A stretch of 64,000 nucleotides of DNA from an uncultured Spirochaetales bacterium (lineage in GTDB: Bacteria; Spirochaetota; Spirochaetia; Sphaerochaetales; Sphaerochaetaceae), in assembly GCA_944393005.1 (NCBI GenBank), contig CALXYO010000001.1, forward strand, positions 372,001 through 436,000, in the 5' to 3' direction. The translations under genes were made by a program, and so were the position numbers. The notes below the pieces were generated by a model. The model saw only the letters and a list, made by a program, of their open reading frames with translations. It did no database searches and was not told where the DNA came from. Of this stretch, positions 36,679 to 45,708 are shown piece after piece. Within the stretch, counting starts at the first letter, position 1; each line of letters opens with the position of its first letter.

Positions 36679-37800
36679 TCAGTCTCCCATTACAAGTGCG
36701 AATATGCTCGACGAACTGTCCGTGTAGTTCTCATACGGGGCCGTTCCGTCAATCTGGGCCTGAGCCTCAGCATTGTTTCTCCTGATTTCCTCAAGATCAG
36801 ACAGAAGACGGGCAACATCCCCGTTTCCAGCATACACTGACTGTATCTCTTCAAGAACAGCGATTGCAGAATCAATTTTGCCTTCAACGGCAAGAAGAAG
36901 AGCATAGTTATAGCCGGAAGGAAGGTGGCTGCCCTGCCTCCACACATCACGGAATATCTGCTCTGCCGCCGCAATATTGCCGTCCTTCACATAATCATAG
37001 GCAGCATCCACACTCTTGTTGTCAGGCTTGTTGTCCATGAGCTCGATCTCGGCAGCGGCACGGCTCGGGGCAAGCTGGAAGGCGGTGATGCGGGTTATGT
37101 TGTCAATCATCTTCTCAAAATAGACTGCAGGATCAGGAGCATTGAAACCGTAACGGCCGACTTCTGTTGTCTCCTCGATCTTATCTGAGAAATTCTTCGT
37201 GACATAAATCGTCATCGTACGGGCATCAATCACAGTATATGAATAAACTATGCTGGCACTCTGCGTAAGGTAATACCGGTAATCCACAAGGCGCAGCGGC
37301 TTTCCGTTCTTGTCAACCCTCGAATAATCGTAATAGTAGTATCTCTCTGACGACAGGTATTCATTGACATCCATCGATACTATGCGAGGGATGACAAAGG
37401 CATCAATATTGTAATACTCAACATCGTCCTGTATGGAATAGCCCAGCCGGTTCTTGCTGATCATCCTGTCCGCCTTCTCCGGAGGAGTTATACTGAAAAA
37501 CCCGGTTGAGGAAAGACTTCCCAGCAGTGAACCGGTAGCGTAAGAAGCAACCTCGTCGGCAAGGCTCCTGTCATAAGAACTTCTCACGTGGGTATGGCTT
37601 GCCGCGACATCATCGACAGAACGCACATAGAATCCGGGAGACTGGAATCCCCTGAAAGGAACAGTCGATGCAACTGCTATGTTCCTGTAGCGTCCCATAT
37701 CGATTTCACTAGGCCTGTTGTAGCCGACGCGCACACTTGTCGAGCACGCAGTCAGCAGAAAACTCAGGACAATGATGACAATAAGATATTTTTTCCTCAA
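36679..37800 (-). CDS. Predicted lipoprotein with C-terminal TPR-like helices
   Basis: 373 residues. Signal peptide with lipobox LTAC (Cys at about residue 19), then a domain beginning YRNIAVASTVPFRGFQSP that resembles the CsgG/GNA1162-like fold of outer-membrane-associated lipoproteins, and a C-terminal ~100-residue helical region (DNKPDNKSVDAAYDYVKDGN, ALLLAVEGKIDSAIAVLEEI) that looks like tetratricopeptide repeats. It overlaps the PdxA-like gene by 4 nt. Function unknown; cell-envelope role inferred from the signal and neighbouring amidase. Confidence 0.7.
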   Translation of the reverse strand: MRKKYLIVIIVLSFLLTACSTSVRVGYNRPSEIDMGRYRNIAVASTVPFRGFQSPGFYVRSVDDVAASHTHVRSSYDRSLADEVASYATGSLLGSLSSTGFFSITPPEKADRMISKNRLGYSIQDDVEYYNIDAFVIPRIVSMDVNEYLSSERYYYYDYSRVDKNGKPLRLVDYRYYLTQSASIVYSYTVIDARTMTIYVTKNFSDKIEETTEVGRYGFNAPDPAVYFEKMIDNITRITAFQLAPSRAAAEIELMDNKPDNKSVDAAYDYVKDGNIAAAEQIFRDVWRQGSHLPSGYNYALLLAVEGKIDSAIAVLEEIQSVYAGNGDVARLLSDLEEIRRNNAEAQAQIDGTAPYENYTDSSSSIFALVMGD

Positions 37801-38816
37801 CTTATGACTCCCTGACTTATATACTTACGGGCTACTGTCAGCGCCTGCACAAGGGAATACGGTTTCATGATTCCCTTTCCCGCCCTTTCTATCATCGAGC
37901 CTCTGTCAACACGTACAGCCAGGAACGGCCATCCCCAGTTCACTGTAACCGTATGCTCGAAGTCCAGAGACATGGCCGCGATATGGGCCTGATCATGGAA
38001 AAGCGCGATGACAGCACGGTAAAGCCCTTTGCTGGCACGGTGCATCAGATGGTCCGCACTGACAGGACCTACAATGTTTATTCCGATTTCCCCTGCTTTC
38101 GCAACTGCGGGCATTATGGCTTCAAGCTCCTCCTTCTCATACTCAAGCGTGTCCGCATGTATGGGATTCGCACTGGCAATTGCAAGCGGTTTGTCAAGAT
38201 CGAATACTGATTTATCCTGAGTCAGCGAGTCCACTTTTATTATTGTGTCAAGGATAAGTTCGAACCTGATTGTCTCAATGGAGTCCCTCAGGCTCATATG
38301 ATGTGTGTGACTGAATATCTTCACGCCTCCCGCATCAAGCATCGCCATGCCCCTGCTGCACTCGGCAAATGTTGAGATCATTGATTCGTAATTTGTGGTT
38401 TCGACTCCGGCCATGGCAAGAGAACGTGCATCAAGAGGCGGCGTCACCAGCACACTTCCATATGAATTCTGTATCAGGTTGACTGCCTTTGCAGTCACAG
38501 CATAACAGGCAAGGCCGGTATCGGCAGAAAGCTGTCCGTAACGGAATTTCTCAAGATCAATGCATCTGAGATTGTAGAATATGGTTTCCTCTCCTGCTGC
38601 TATGCTGGAGACGAGCTCCTCATCGCTTTCGACAAAACTCGTGAACGGAAGCGGGATGTCGAGATCCTTTGACACTTTTCTGAAAAGCATCTTGTCACCG
38701 ACGACTATAACACGTCCGAAAGCCCTGCGCTTTTCATCATTCAGGGCTTTGATTATAAGCTCGGGACTTATTCCCGCAGCTTCCCCCATGGGAAGCACAA
38801 GATATCTGCTGCTCAT
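37797..38816 (-). CDS. PdxA-family dehydrogenase (divergent)
   Basis: 339-residue homologue of 4-hydroxythreonine-4-phosphate dehydrogenase. PMGEAAGISPELIIKAL corresponds to the usual GDPxGIGPE start; metal-ligand His regions are FSHTHHMSL, SANPIHADTLEYEKEE and ALFHDQAHI, and the end has IERAGKGIMKP. Several family motifs are altered (for example VNWGWPFLAVRVDRGS where PdxA has RTSVDHGT), so it is probably a paralogue such as the PdxA2/sugar-acid phosphate dehydrogenases, or it has lost activity. Middle gene of the proA operon. Confidence 0.72.
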   Translation of the reverse strand: MSSRYLVLPMGEAAGISPELIIKALNDEKRRAFGRVIVVGDKMLFRKVSKDLDIPLPFTSFVESDEELVSSIAAGEETIFYNLRCIDLEKFRYGQLSADTGLACYAVTAKAVNLIQNSYGSVLVTPPLDARSLAMAGVETTNYESMISTFAECSRGMAMLDAGGVKIFSHTHHMSLRDSIETIRFELILDTIIKVDSLTQDKSVFDLDKPLAIASANPIHADTLEYEKEELEAIMPAVAKAGEIGINIVGPVSADHLMHRASKGLYRAVIALFHDQAHIAAMSLDFEHTVTVNWGWPFLAVRVDRGSMIERAGKGIMKPYSLVQALTVARKYISQGVIS

Positions 38817-38859
38817 AGTGAAAGGATAGCCTATAAGAAGAGTTTAGGAAATAGCGGTA

Positions 38860-39573
38860 TCAGAGATTGTCAACCGCATCTGCGATGACAGAAGCAAGAG
38901 ATCTCTGAAAGCCATCATCTGCCATCATGCGCGCATCATCCCTATTGGAAATGAAGAGCACCTCGACAAGCACTGCAGGCATCCATGCGGTGTTCAGGAC
39001 GTAGAAATCCTCGCTTTTCACACCCCGCATGCTGAGTGAGGGAAATTCCTCACTGAACCCTGAACAGATGAGTGATGCCAGACGAAGATTCACCCTGTTG
39101 AGGAAATAATTGAGGCTGGCGTTGTCATAGCCTGCGTATTTGAGCATGAGCTTATCGCCGGAAGAAGGAGAGAGCATTGCAACATCATGATCACTCCGCT
39201 TGACGTAGACCTCAAAGCCAGAAGCGGAGGCAGAGGCTGCCGAGTTTATATGTATGGATATGAAAACGGGAAAGCCGCTTATGTCGAAATCCGCAGAATT
39301 CGCAATATCACTTCTCTCTCCCAGTTCAAGGTATGAATCATCACTGCGGGTGAGAATCACTTCATACCCCCTGTCCTCAAGCTCCGCTTTAAGTTTCATG
39401 ACAATCTCAAGAGTCAGTTCTTTTTCTTCCAGACCGTTTGCCGAAGCACCGGGATCCTTTCCACCGTGCCCGGCATCAAGAATCACAGCCGAGACATGCG
39501 TGCTGAAAGGATCAGCGGCAGCCTCAAGCAGGCACATGATGAGGATAAGGAGAAAAAGAATTGCTCTTTTCAC
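38860..39573 (-). CDS. N-acetylmuramoyl-L-alanine amidase (Amidase_3)
   Basis: 237-residue secreted zinc amidase that cleaves the peptide from muramic acid in peptidoglycan. GTG start at 39573 overlapping the previous stop (GTGA), then a signal peptide (KRAILFLLILIMCLLEAAA). Zn motifs: ILDAGHGGKDPGA, ELTLEIV (Glu), FISIHINSAAS (His) and VLVEVLFISNRDD (catalytic Glu). No LysM or AMIN domain, so targeting is not obvious. Confidence 0.85.
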   Translation of the reverse strand: MKRAILFLLILIMCLLEAAADPFSTHVSAVILDAGHGGKDPGASANGLEEKELTLEIVMKLKAELEDRGYEVILTRSDDSYLELGERSDIANSADFDISGFPVFISIHINSAASASASGFEVYVKRSDHDVAMLSPSSGDKLMLKYAGYDNASLNYFLNRVNLRLASLICSGFSEEFPSLSMRGVKSEDFYVLNTAWMPAVLVEVLFISNRDDARMMADDGFQRSLASVIADAVDNL

Positions 39574-40508
39574 TGCTTCGCATCCCCGTCTGTACCGTTC
39601 TTCCATTCCTTTATGAGCGTGAAGTAATCAGTTTTCTGAAGGATTATCTGCTTTGTCTTCACTTCACTCTTCAGCAGCTGTTTGTCGACATACGGCTTGT
39701 ATTTCTCAATCACGTTTTTTCCCGCGATGCGGTGAACAGACAGAGCTTTCGTATATACCCTGTTCATCCCCTCACAGGCAGATCTGTCCTCAATGATGGA
39801 ATGCTTGTTGAGAAAGCGGATCGCAAAATCACTGCATGTGAAAATCGGGAAACCGTACAGATGAGTCCTGTTGCCGAAATCCATGAGCTGGAAGAATTCA
39901 CTGCCGACTTCCTCGTCGTATCCCCTGAGTCTCTGGAAAAGCGCCCTGTCATAAAGCCCCAGCCCCATGACCGGATAAAGATTCGCGCTCAGCGTCCCCG
40001 GTGTTATATCCGGCATGAATGAAAGCGGGTCAAGCTCCTTTCCTTTCAGGAACGGAGCCCTCAATGTCGGAAGCACTTCCATATCGCTGTTGAGCATGAC
40101 AGGTGTCAGCATTGCCGGATGTGTTTTGTCCGCCATGATATGAAGCAGTGCGCTGCCGTCAAAGCCGAGTATCTGCATGTCACTTCTCACGACAAGGAAA
40201 TATGAGGCATAGCACTCTGCTGCGAAGGCATTGATCATCTCCCCCAGTGGAACAAGGGATTTGAAGCAGATGAATGTTATGTCAGGATATGAATCACCGA
40301 GCCCCTCATCTTCGAATGTGTCTTCAAGCGTTATGACATGCAGGGTGCAGTTCATGTTGGCGCTGTACCAGTCAAGGGCACCTTTAAGCTCATCGATGCT
40401 GCCTGAATCAAGTATTCCTATTGACAGCTGCTGCTGTCTGTACAGGGAGGAAATCCTCATTCCCACATCCTGTCTTCTCTGTACCACCTTATAATGTGCT
40501 ATCATCAT
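39570..40508 (-). CDS. GT-A-type glycosyltransferase-like protein
   Basis: 312 residues. The N-terminal half resembles a nucleotide-sugar-binding glycosyltransferase fold: QLSIGILDSGSIDELKGALD, DITFICFKSLVPLGEMINAF, FLVVRSDMQILG. The region around VRSDMQ may replace the DxD motif, and GLGLYDRALFQRLRGYDEEV matches the second-acidic motif region of family 2/galactosyltransferase-like proteins. No membrane span or signal. Start uncertain: 40508 lies in the last codons of proB with GGTGGT before it; 40460 is an alternative. Placed next to an envelope amidase. Confidence 0.6.
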   Translation of the reverse strand: MMIAHYKVVQRRQDVGMRISSLYRQQQLSIGILDSGSIDELKGALDWYSANMNCTLHVITLEDTFEDEGLGDSYPDITFICFKSLVPLGEMINAFAAECYASYFLVVRSDMQILGFDGSALLHIMADKTHPAMLTPVMLNSDMEVLPTLRAPFLKGKELDPLSFMPDITPGTLSANLYPVMGLGLYDRALFQRLRGYDEEVGSEFFQLMDFGNRTHLYGFPIFTCSDFAIRFLNKHSIIEDRSACEGMNRVYTKALSVHRIAGKNVIEKYKPYVDKQLLKSEVKTKQIILQKTDYFTLIKEWKNGTDGDAKQ

Positions 40509-41604
40509 TAACCACCAAGTCTTCAGGACGGAATATACAGTAGTCTCTGTGCTCGGGACTGATCTCGCCGGTACGCTTGCCCATCATGAGGGCAATGGCT
40601 GTGCTGTCAAATGCGCTTACAGCCTTGCCGAAGAGAGAGCCGTCGCTCTTCAACACCTGTATGACATCCCCTTCTTCGAATACTCCAGAAACACCTGTGA
40701 CGCCGCTTGGTAACAGGCTTCTGTGCTTTTTCAGCGCCTCGACAGCTCCGTCATCGATAATGACCGCTCCCTGATGCGAATTGTTGAGAATCCATCTCTG
40801 TCTCTGAGTCAGTCGTATCGAGGGATGGATATATGTGCCGACATCACAGCCTTTCAGTATATCGACAAGGACATTGTCCCTGTAGCCTGATGCGATCACG
40901 GTCGCGCAGCTGGCAACCGAGGCGATCCTCGCGGCAAGCAGTTTTGTCTTCATACCTCCGGTTGAGAAAGTGCTGCCCGCACCTTTTGCAAAGGACATTA
41001 TGGAATCTGTTATCTCGTCAACTTCGCCGATTAGAACAGCATCCTTGTCTTTTTTCGGATTGCCGGTATAAAGCCCGTCGATGTCAGTCAGGAGGATGAG
41101 GAGAGATGCATCCATCTTGGACGCGACCATTGCGCTCATTCTGTCGTTATCGCCGAATGCGGTACCGATTTCAGCAGTTGAGACTGTATCGTTTTCATTG
41201 AATACGGGAACAACTCCCATTGACAGCAGTGTCGCAACTGAGGAGCGCAGGTTGTTATAGGTTTTCCTGTTGTTCATGTCATTGCGGGTAAGCAGTACCT
41301 GCGCGGGAATTATGCCGAACTCGCTGAAAGCCTCGCGGTAATAGCTCATCAGAACCGGCTGTCCGATTGCGGCACAGGCCTGCCTCATCGGAATGTGGAC
41401 AACCTTGTTCTTGTGCCCGAGCTCCTTCGCACCAAGTCCGATGGCACCGCTTGTGACAAGTATCACCTGATAGCCCATGTTCTTCAGTTCACTTATCTGC
41501 GCACAGATTGTCCTTATGCGCGCGGCATCTATTCCCTGACCGCTTGAAAGCAGGTTCGTGCCGACTTTTATCACAATCCGTCTTACAGCTGAAAAATCCC
41601 TCAT
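40489..41604 (-). CDS. proB: Glutamate 5-kinase
   Basis: 371-residue amino acid kinase of proline synthesis, with a C-terminal PUA domain (LPSGVTGVSGVFEEGDVIQV). Signature motifs VIKVGTNLLSSG, VTSGAIGLG, FNENDTVSTAEI, FGDNDRMSAMVA and GAGSTFSTGGMKTKL. Overlaps proA by 4 nt. Confidence 0.95.
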   Translation of the reverse strand: MRDFSAVRRIVIKVGTNLLSSGQGIDAARIRTICAQISELKNMGYQVILVTSGAIGLGAKELGHKNKVVHIPMRQACAAIGQPVLMSYYREAFSEFGIIPAQVLLTRNDMNNRKTYNNLRSSVATLLSMGVVPVFNENDTVSTAEIGTAFGDNDRMSAMVASKMDASLLILLTDIDGLYTGNPKKDKDAVLIGEVDEITDSIMSFAKGAGSTFSTGGMKTKLLAARIASVASCATVIASGYRDNVLVDILKGCDVGTYIHPSIRLTQRQRWILNNSHQGAVIIDDGAVEALKKHRSLLPSGVTGVSGVFEEGDVIQVLKSDGSLFGKAVSAFDSTAIALMMGKRTGEISPEHRDYCIFRPEDLVVNDDSTL

Positions 41605-42890
41605 GACAGAAGATCCTTATGAATGAAATGGCGGGCACCCTTACCAGTGTAAGACCTGACAATCTGTCCGCTTCCAGAAAGCAGCCACTTAGTAGTCGTA
41701 AGACCTTCAAGCCCTACTGGACCGCGGGCATGAAGCTTGCCGGTTGAAATTCCAACCTCCGCGCCGAGGCCGAAACGGTAGCCGTCGGCAAAACGTGTCG
41801 AGCAGTTGCAGAACACGTCGGCAGAATCAACTTCATTGAAGAACCTCTCACGGTTTGATTCATCAGATGTTATTATCGCATCGGTATGATGGGAAGAATG
41901 TTCTGCTATGTGGGAGATTGCCTCATCGATGCTGTCCACAACTTTCATGGCAAGTTCAAGAGAAAGGAATTCAGTGTGAAAATCATCTTCACATGCCTTC
42001 ACAACCTTTCCGCCATAATCTTTTAAAAGCGGCAGCGAACGCTCATCCGCATGTATTGTGACACCGTACTGCTCAAGCGAGGAGGCAAAAAGCGGAATGA
42101 ATTGCTCTGCCACGTCCTTGTGAACAAGTATGGTCTCAGCCGCATTGCACGCCGCAGGATACTGAACCTTGCTGTCAGTGCACACATTGACAGCAGTACC
42201 GATATCTGCAAAAGAGTCAACATACACACTGCAGATACCATCCGCATGCCCCATCACCGGTATATGGGTATTGTCCATGCAGTAGCGGACGAACTTATTT
42301 GATCCGCGCGGTATGATAAGGTCGATATAGCCTTCCATCTTCAGCATCGCATCAACATCACTGTGGCTTGAAAGCAGCATCATGAAACCGGCTCCGTCTA
42401 GGCTTTCCCTTATGATTTCACAAAGTGTGCTGTTGGTTAAGTATGCCTCCCTTCCACCCTTGAGGATTATTCCGTTTGCTGACTTAATGGCAAGAGAAAC
42501 GATCTGGATCAGCGCATCAGGACGCGCTTCAAAAACCATTCCGATGACACCCAGGGGGAATGTCACCTTTTCAAGGACAAGACCTTCATCAAGCAGCCTC
42601 TTCTCCTTTATTTCATGAACAGGACATTTCTGTGCGGCAACAGACTTCACCCCTTCTATTGCCGATGCGAGCTTTGACTCATCAAGCACAAGGCGGTGCA
42701 GAAGCGCATCGCTGATACCCTCTTTCTCAGCTTTCCCAATATCTTCCCTGTTTGCCCTGAATATTCTTTCTTTATTATTTTCAAAAGCCGCGGCCATTTT
42801 CAAAAGCATTGCGGATCTCTCTTCATCGGAGAGAGAGGCAAGCTTCACGGCTGCACTTCTTACATTCCTGAATTCAGTTTCCTTATCCAT
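41601..42890 (-). CDS. proA: Gamma-glutamyl phosphate reductase
   Basis: 429-residue NADPH-dependent reductase forming glutamate semialdehyde. VTFPLGVIGMVFEARPDA, NGIILKGGREAYLTN, LIIPRGSN and the catalytic Cys in KVQYPAACNAAETILVH, followed by GLGAEVGISTGKLHARGPVG. RBS AAAGGTG before the ATG. First gene of a seven-gene operon (proA, proB, glycosyltransferase, amidase, PdxA-like, lipoprotein, unknown) as judged by overlaps or gaps under 45 nt. Confidence 0.96.
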   Translation of the reverse strand: MDKETEFRNVRSAAVKLASLSDEERSAMLLKMAAAFENNKERIFRANREDIGKAEKEGISDALLHRLVLDESKLASAIEGVKSVAAQKCPVHEIKEKRLLDEGLVLEKVTFPLGVIGMVFEARPDALIQIVSLAIKSANGIILKGGREAYLTNSTLCEIIRESLDGAGFMMLLSSHSDVDAMLKMEGYIDLIIPRGSNKFVRYCMDNTHIPVMGHADGICSVYVDSFADIGTAVNVCTDSKVQYPAACNAAETILVHKDVAEQFIPLFASSLEQYGVTIHADERSLPLLKDYGGKVVKACEDDFHTEFLSLELAMKVVDSIDEAISHIAEHSSHHTDAIITSDESNRERFFNEVDSADVFCNCSTRFADGYRFGLGAEVGISTGKLHARGPVGLEGLTTTKWLLSGSGQIVRSYTGKGARHFIHKDLLS

Positions 42891-42904
42891 AAAACACCTT
42901 TCAC

Positions 42905-44416
42905 CTAGAATAATCCCTTTGCAAAATAAGAATCAACAACTTCAAGGACACTGCCTGCAATACAGCGGGCCTTGTCAGAGACTGAGGTATAGTCCACCCC
43001 GCTGCCGCGCGGATCAACATCGGCGATCTTGAAACCTTCACACACTTCAAGGCCGTCATGAAGCATGCCCCTGACCATCCCGCTTATAAGCGTATGCTGG
43101 GGCGCATCACCCACATATGCAATGACGTCCCCAGCTTCGACGATATCGCCGAATGTCTTCACTCCTTTGAAAACTCCGCTTGCAGAACTTCTTATTACTC
43201 TCTCTTTACCATAACCGCCGATGATTCCCGGCACACCGGTATTTGCTTCGGCATATCCTCCGGTGATTATCTTTCCAAGATTGTGTCCCCTCTTAGTCTC
43301 AATTACAACATCAACATCACGTCCGGCTTCAAAACCGGGTCCAAGCGCTATTGTGAGTGGTGCCATATCAATATGTGTGCCCAGATTCTTCTTTGCGATA
43401 ACGGCATCAATCACAACTGAAGGTTCAAGCTGGTTTATGCACTCTCCGCTTTCATCTGTCAAAAGCGGGACAACACCTTCATCAAAAGCCCTGAAGCATT
43501 CCCTCCAGGAGTCGATGAGACGGCATGTAAGACCATCAACAGTCCACTCTTTCTCGTACACGGCCTCGGCAAAACTCACATTGCGTCTGACCTGCGTAGG
43601 CTTTTCAATTTCAAGGCAGAGCACATCATAACCTGCTCTTGTCAGGCGTATGATCGTTCCGGTTGCCAGATCCCCCGCACCGCGTACAACAACAAGCCGG
43701 CGGCGCCTTTCACAAAGGGAAAGCCCCCCTGTCCTGTTATAAAACTTCATTATCTCAGCAGCAACCGAAACCGCAATCTCCTCAGGTGTCTCTGCACCTG
43801 TGTCGTAACCCATCGGGATGCACAACGGAGAAAATGCATCTGAGCGCTTTGCAACAATGCGGCTTCTTGAGCTGATCGCACCGACATAGAAGGCACGGGA
43901 CCAGTCAATGCTTTCAAGTGCATAATCCTTTTCAGATGTTGTTATGATCAGACACGAGTGCTCATCAAGAACAAGCGAAGAGAGACTGTCATACCCGATG
44001 TTCACTTCAGCCGCATTCTCATAAACCGTATCAGGATTGTCATCATAGATGTATATGGCATAACCGAGTCTGTAAAGACAGCCGGCAACAGCCTGCCCCA
44101 CATGGCCGAAACCGATTATATAAGCTTTTTTCATTCTGTTCACGACATCTATCATTACACTCATCTCTCCTTTATCCCTGACAGGGATGGCAATCATGCG
44201 GCTTTTACCTTCCGCAATGCATTGCATCGCAGCTTCAGCACATTTTCTCTCTATTTCATAGCCGCCGATCGTTGATACCGTATTTCCTTGTCCATCAACA
44301 AGCATGCGTCCTCTCTTACGCGGTACGGTTCCCTTCACTCCCGCTATCGTGACAAGCGCGAAAGCCATGTTCTTCTTCTCATATGAGGCTGCTTTTTCAA
44401 ATATCCTTTCTTCCAT
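42905..44416 (-). CDS. XdhC/CoxI - YqeB fusion, molybdenum-hydroxylase maturation
   Basis: 503-residue two-part protein. The first ~240 residues are an XdhC/CoxI-type factor (LVTIAGVKGTVPRKRGRMLV, STIGGYEIE, Rossmann YIIGFGHVGQAVAG), which in xanthine dehydrogenase systems inserts the sulfurated molybdenum cofactor. The remainder (from LVVVRGAGDLATGTIIRLTR) is the EF2563/YqeB family associated with selenium-dependent molybdenum hydroxylases. The two are separate genes in most organisms I know. ATG overlaps yqeC by 20 nt. No hydroxylase structural gene lies in the window. Confidence 0.82.
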   Translation of the reverse strand: MEERIFEKAASYEKKNMAFALVTIAGVKGTVPRKRGRMLVDGQGNTVSTIGGYEIERKCAEAAMQCIAEGKSRMIAIPVRDKGEMSVMIDVVNRMKKAYIIGFGHVGQAVAGCLYRLGYAIYIYDDNPDTVYENAAEVNIGYDSLSSLVLDEHSCLIITTSEKDYALESIDWSRAFYVGAISSRSRIVAKRSDAFSPLCIPMGYDTGAETPEEIAVSVAAEIMKFYNRTGGLSLCERRRRLVVVRGAGDLATGTIIRLTRAGYDVLCLEIEKPTQVRRNVSFAEAVYEKEWTVDGLTCRLIDSWRECFRAFDEGVVPLLTDESGECINQLEPSVVIDAVIAKKNLGTHIDMAPLTIALGPGFEAGRDVDVVIETKRGHNLGKIITGGYAEANTGVPGIIGGYGKERVIRSSASGVFKGVKTFGDIVEAGDVIAYVGDAPQHTLISGMVRGMLHDGLEVCEGFKIADVDPRGSGVDYTSVSDKARCIAGSVLEVVDSYFAKGLF

Positions 44417-45095
44417 AGATCCTGTCTTCTTTCACGGATCCCATTATGATGGGAACCGGAGAGATAAATTCATCAAGCGGGAGCGTTTTCTCATCCGCCT
44501 GATTGATGAAAAGCAGAGAACGTCCTCTCATCCCCTTAAGCGCACCCTGATCATCTTTTATGAGGTAATTGATGAATTTCATATCAACAGGTGCAGTGCT
44601 TTCATAGCCGAAACAGCTGTTGTCCACAATATCGCCGTAAGAAGATGCTCCCATGATGGCAAGAACGGCTGTGGTTTCATCCACAATCACGGGATCCCTG
44701 TCGCTGTGGTATTTAAGAGGCAGTCCTTTTGCACCGTCTGCTTCTATTATTGTGACATCATAGCGTTTGATGAGAAGCGAAAGCACATCAGGACGCGGAG
44801 AGACAAGTTTCTTCGGATCCATCAGCGCACGCTGTGCATAAAAGACAGACTGCCCTTTTTCCGGCTCATGCAGCAGGGCATCGCCTTCATCGGTGAAAGC
44901 ATAATCGGCATCATAATCAAAAGTCTTCGGACTCTGTATCTTTGTCGTGGTTGTAAGAAGGACACTCAGTCCTTTTTCTCTGTAATACTGCCCAAGTGCC
45001 TTGAGTGTGCTGGTCTTGCCTCCGGCCCCTGTAATGGAGACAACACCACCGTTGTCACAAATAAGATAATCTCCGATTGTTTTTATCAGGCTCAT
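44397..45095 (-). CDS. yqeC: YqeC, selenium-dependent hydroxylase accessory protein
   Basis: 232-residue P-loop protein of the YqeC family. Walker A in SITGAGGKTSTLKAL, TTTTKI, IIEADGAKGLPLK (Walker B-like) and a C-terminal RGRSLLFINQADE are typical. It is the first gene of a yqeC-xdhC/yqeB unit. No Shine-Dalgarno; TGC-TATAGT ends 6 nt before the ATG. Confidence 0.85.
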   Translation of the reverse strand: MSLIKTIGDYLICDNGGVVSITGAGGKTSTLKALGQYYREKGLSVLLTTTTKIQSPKTFDYDADYAFTDEGDALLHEPEKGQSVFYAQRALMDPKKLVSPRPDVLSLLIKRYDVTIIEADGAKGLPLKYHSDRDPVIVDETTAVLAIMGASSYGDIVDNSCFGYESTAPVDMKFINYLIKDDQGALKGMRGRSLLFINQADEKTLPLDEFISPVPIIMGSVKEDRIYGRKDI

Positions 45096-45101
45096 GAATT
45101 A

Positions 45102-45131
45102 ACTATAGCACCAAGAGAAGATAAAAACCAA
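45102..45131 (-). promoter_or_regulatory. Promoter abutting the yqeC start (leaderless candidate)
   Basis: Minus-strand TTGGTT (45126-45131), 18-nt spacer, TATAGT (45102-45107) with an upstream TGC, then 6 nt to the ATG at 45095. This is the clearest case in the window: both hexamers and the extended -10 are present. Confidence 0.6.
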
Positions 45132-45202
45132 CTGCAGGACAGGCGGGAATCATATCAGACACTGACTTTCAAAGAAGCTTAGACATGGTGTTTTTATTCA
45201 AA

Positions 45203-45574
45203 TCAAATCACATCATATTTTTGGGGATGCCGGTGAATCTTTGAGAAGAAATCCAGGGGATTATAATCAACCATACAGAAAATAAGCGTCTTCAGAACGT
45301 ATACGGTTTCTGAGTGAAAAAACAAATTCAGTTCTGTCTCATACACATTTACCCAATCTATATTCCTGTATTCATGCACAGAAGGTATCTTATCTTCATT
45401 AAACAGAATCCATACCGCTTTTCTCAGATTCTGGACGGCTATTCTTACAAAGACATCGTGACTGAAAGAGCGGAGACTTGGCATGCATGTTTCCCCGTCA
45501 ACAAGTTCCTTATATTTGACGGGAGATGCTTTTCTAAGAAGGTATTCAGGATCAGGAATACTTTTCAAATTCAA
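45203..45574 (-). CDS. Hypothetical protein or decaying gene
   Basis: 123-residue open frame, TTG start without Shine-Dalgarno, directly preceded by an in-frame TAA. Content is mostly helical (VRIAVQNLRKAVWILFNEDK, ETVYVLKTLIFCMVDYN), without a recognisable motif; a HEPN-like or toxin-associated fold cannot be excluded. Base composition matches the AT-rich accessory segment that starts here. Could be the 3' part of a lost gene. Confidence 0.35.
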   Translation of the reverse strand: MNLKSIPDPEYLLRKASPVKYKELVDGETCMPSLRSFSHDVFVRIAVQNLRKAVWILFNEDKIPSVHEYRNIDWVNVYETELNLFFHSETVYVLKTLIFCMVDYNPLDFFSKIHRHPQKYDVI

Positions 45575-45623
45575 ATGTTACAGACAACAGCACCCATATT
45601 TACTTTTTCACGCAAAACCATAT

Positions 45624-45692
45624 TTAACTTGAGATTTAACTTGATACTTAACTTGTGATTTACTAAAATAAATATCAAGTTAAATCTCAAGT
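45624..45692 (+). promoter_or_regulatory. Iteron and inverted-repeat operator in front of the AlbA_2 gene
   Basis: Three tandem copies of a 12-bp unit TTAACTTGnGAT (starting at 45624, 45636 and 45648; the second copy is imperfect) and a perfect 20-bp inverted repeat (45627-45646 against 45673-45692). The right arm ends 16 nt before the ATG at 45709, just before the RBS GAGGAGAAAG. The layout looks like a multi-dimer autoregulatory operator. Confidence 0.75.
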
Positions 45693-45708
45693 CAGAGGAG
45701 AAAGAACT

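Noticed and set aside
45624..45660. 12-bp repeats considered as a CRISPR array
   Set aside because: Units are adjacent with no spacers and there is an inverted partner, so an operator is more likely.
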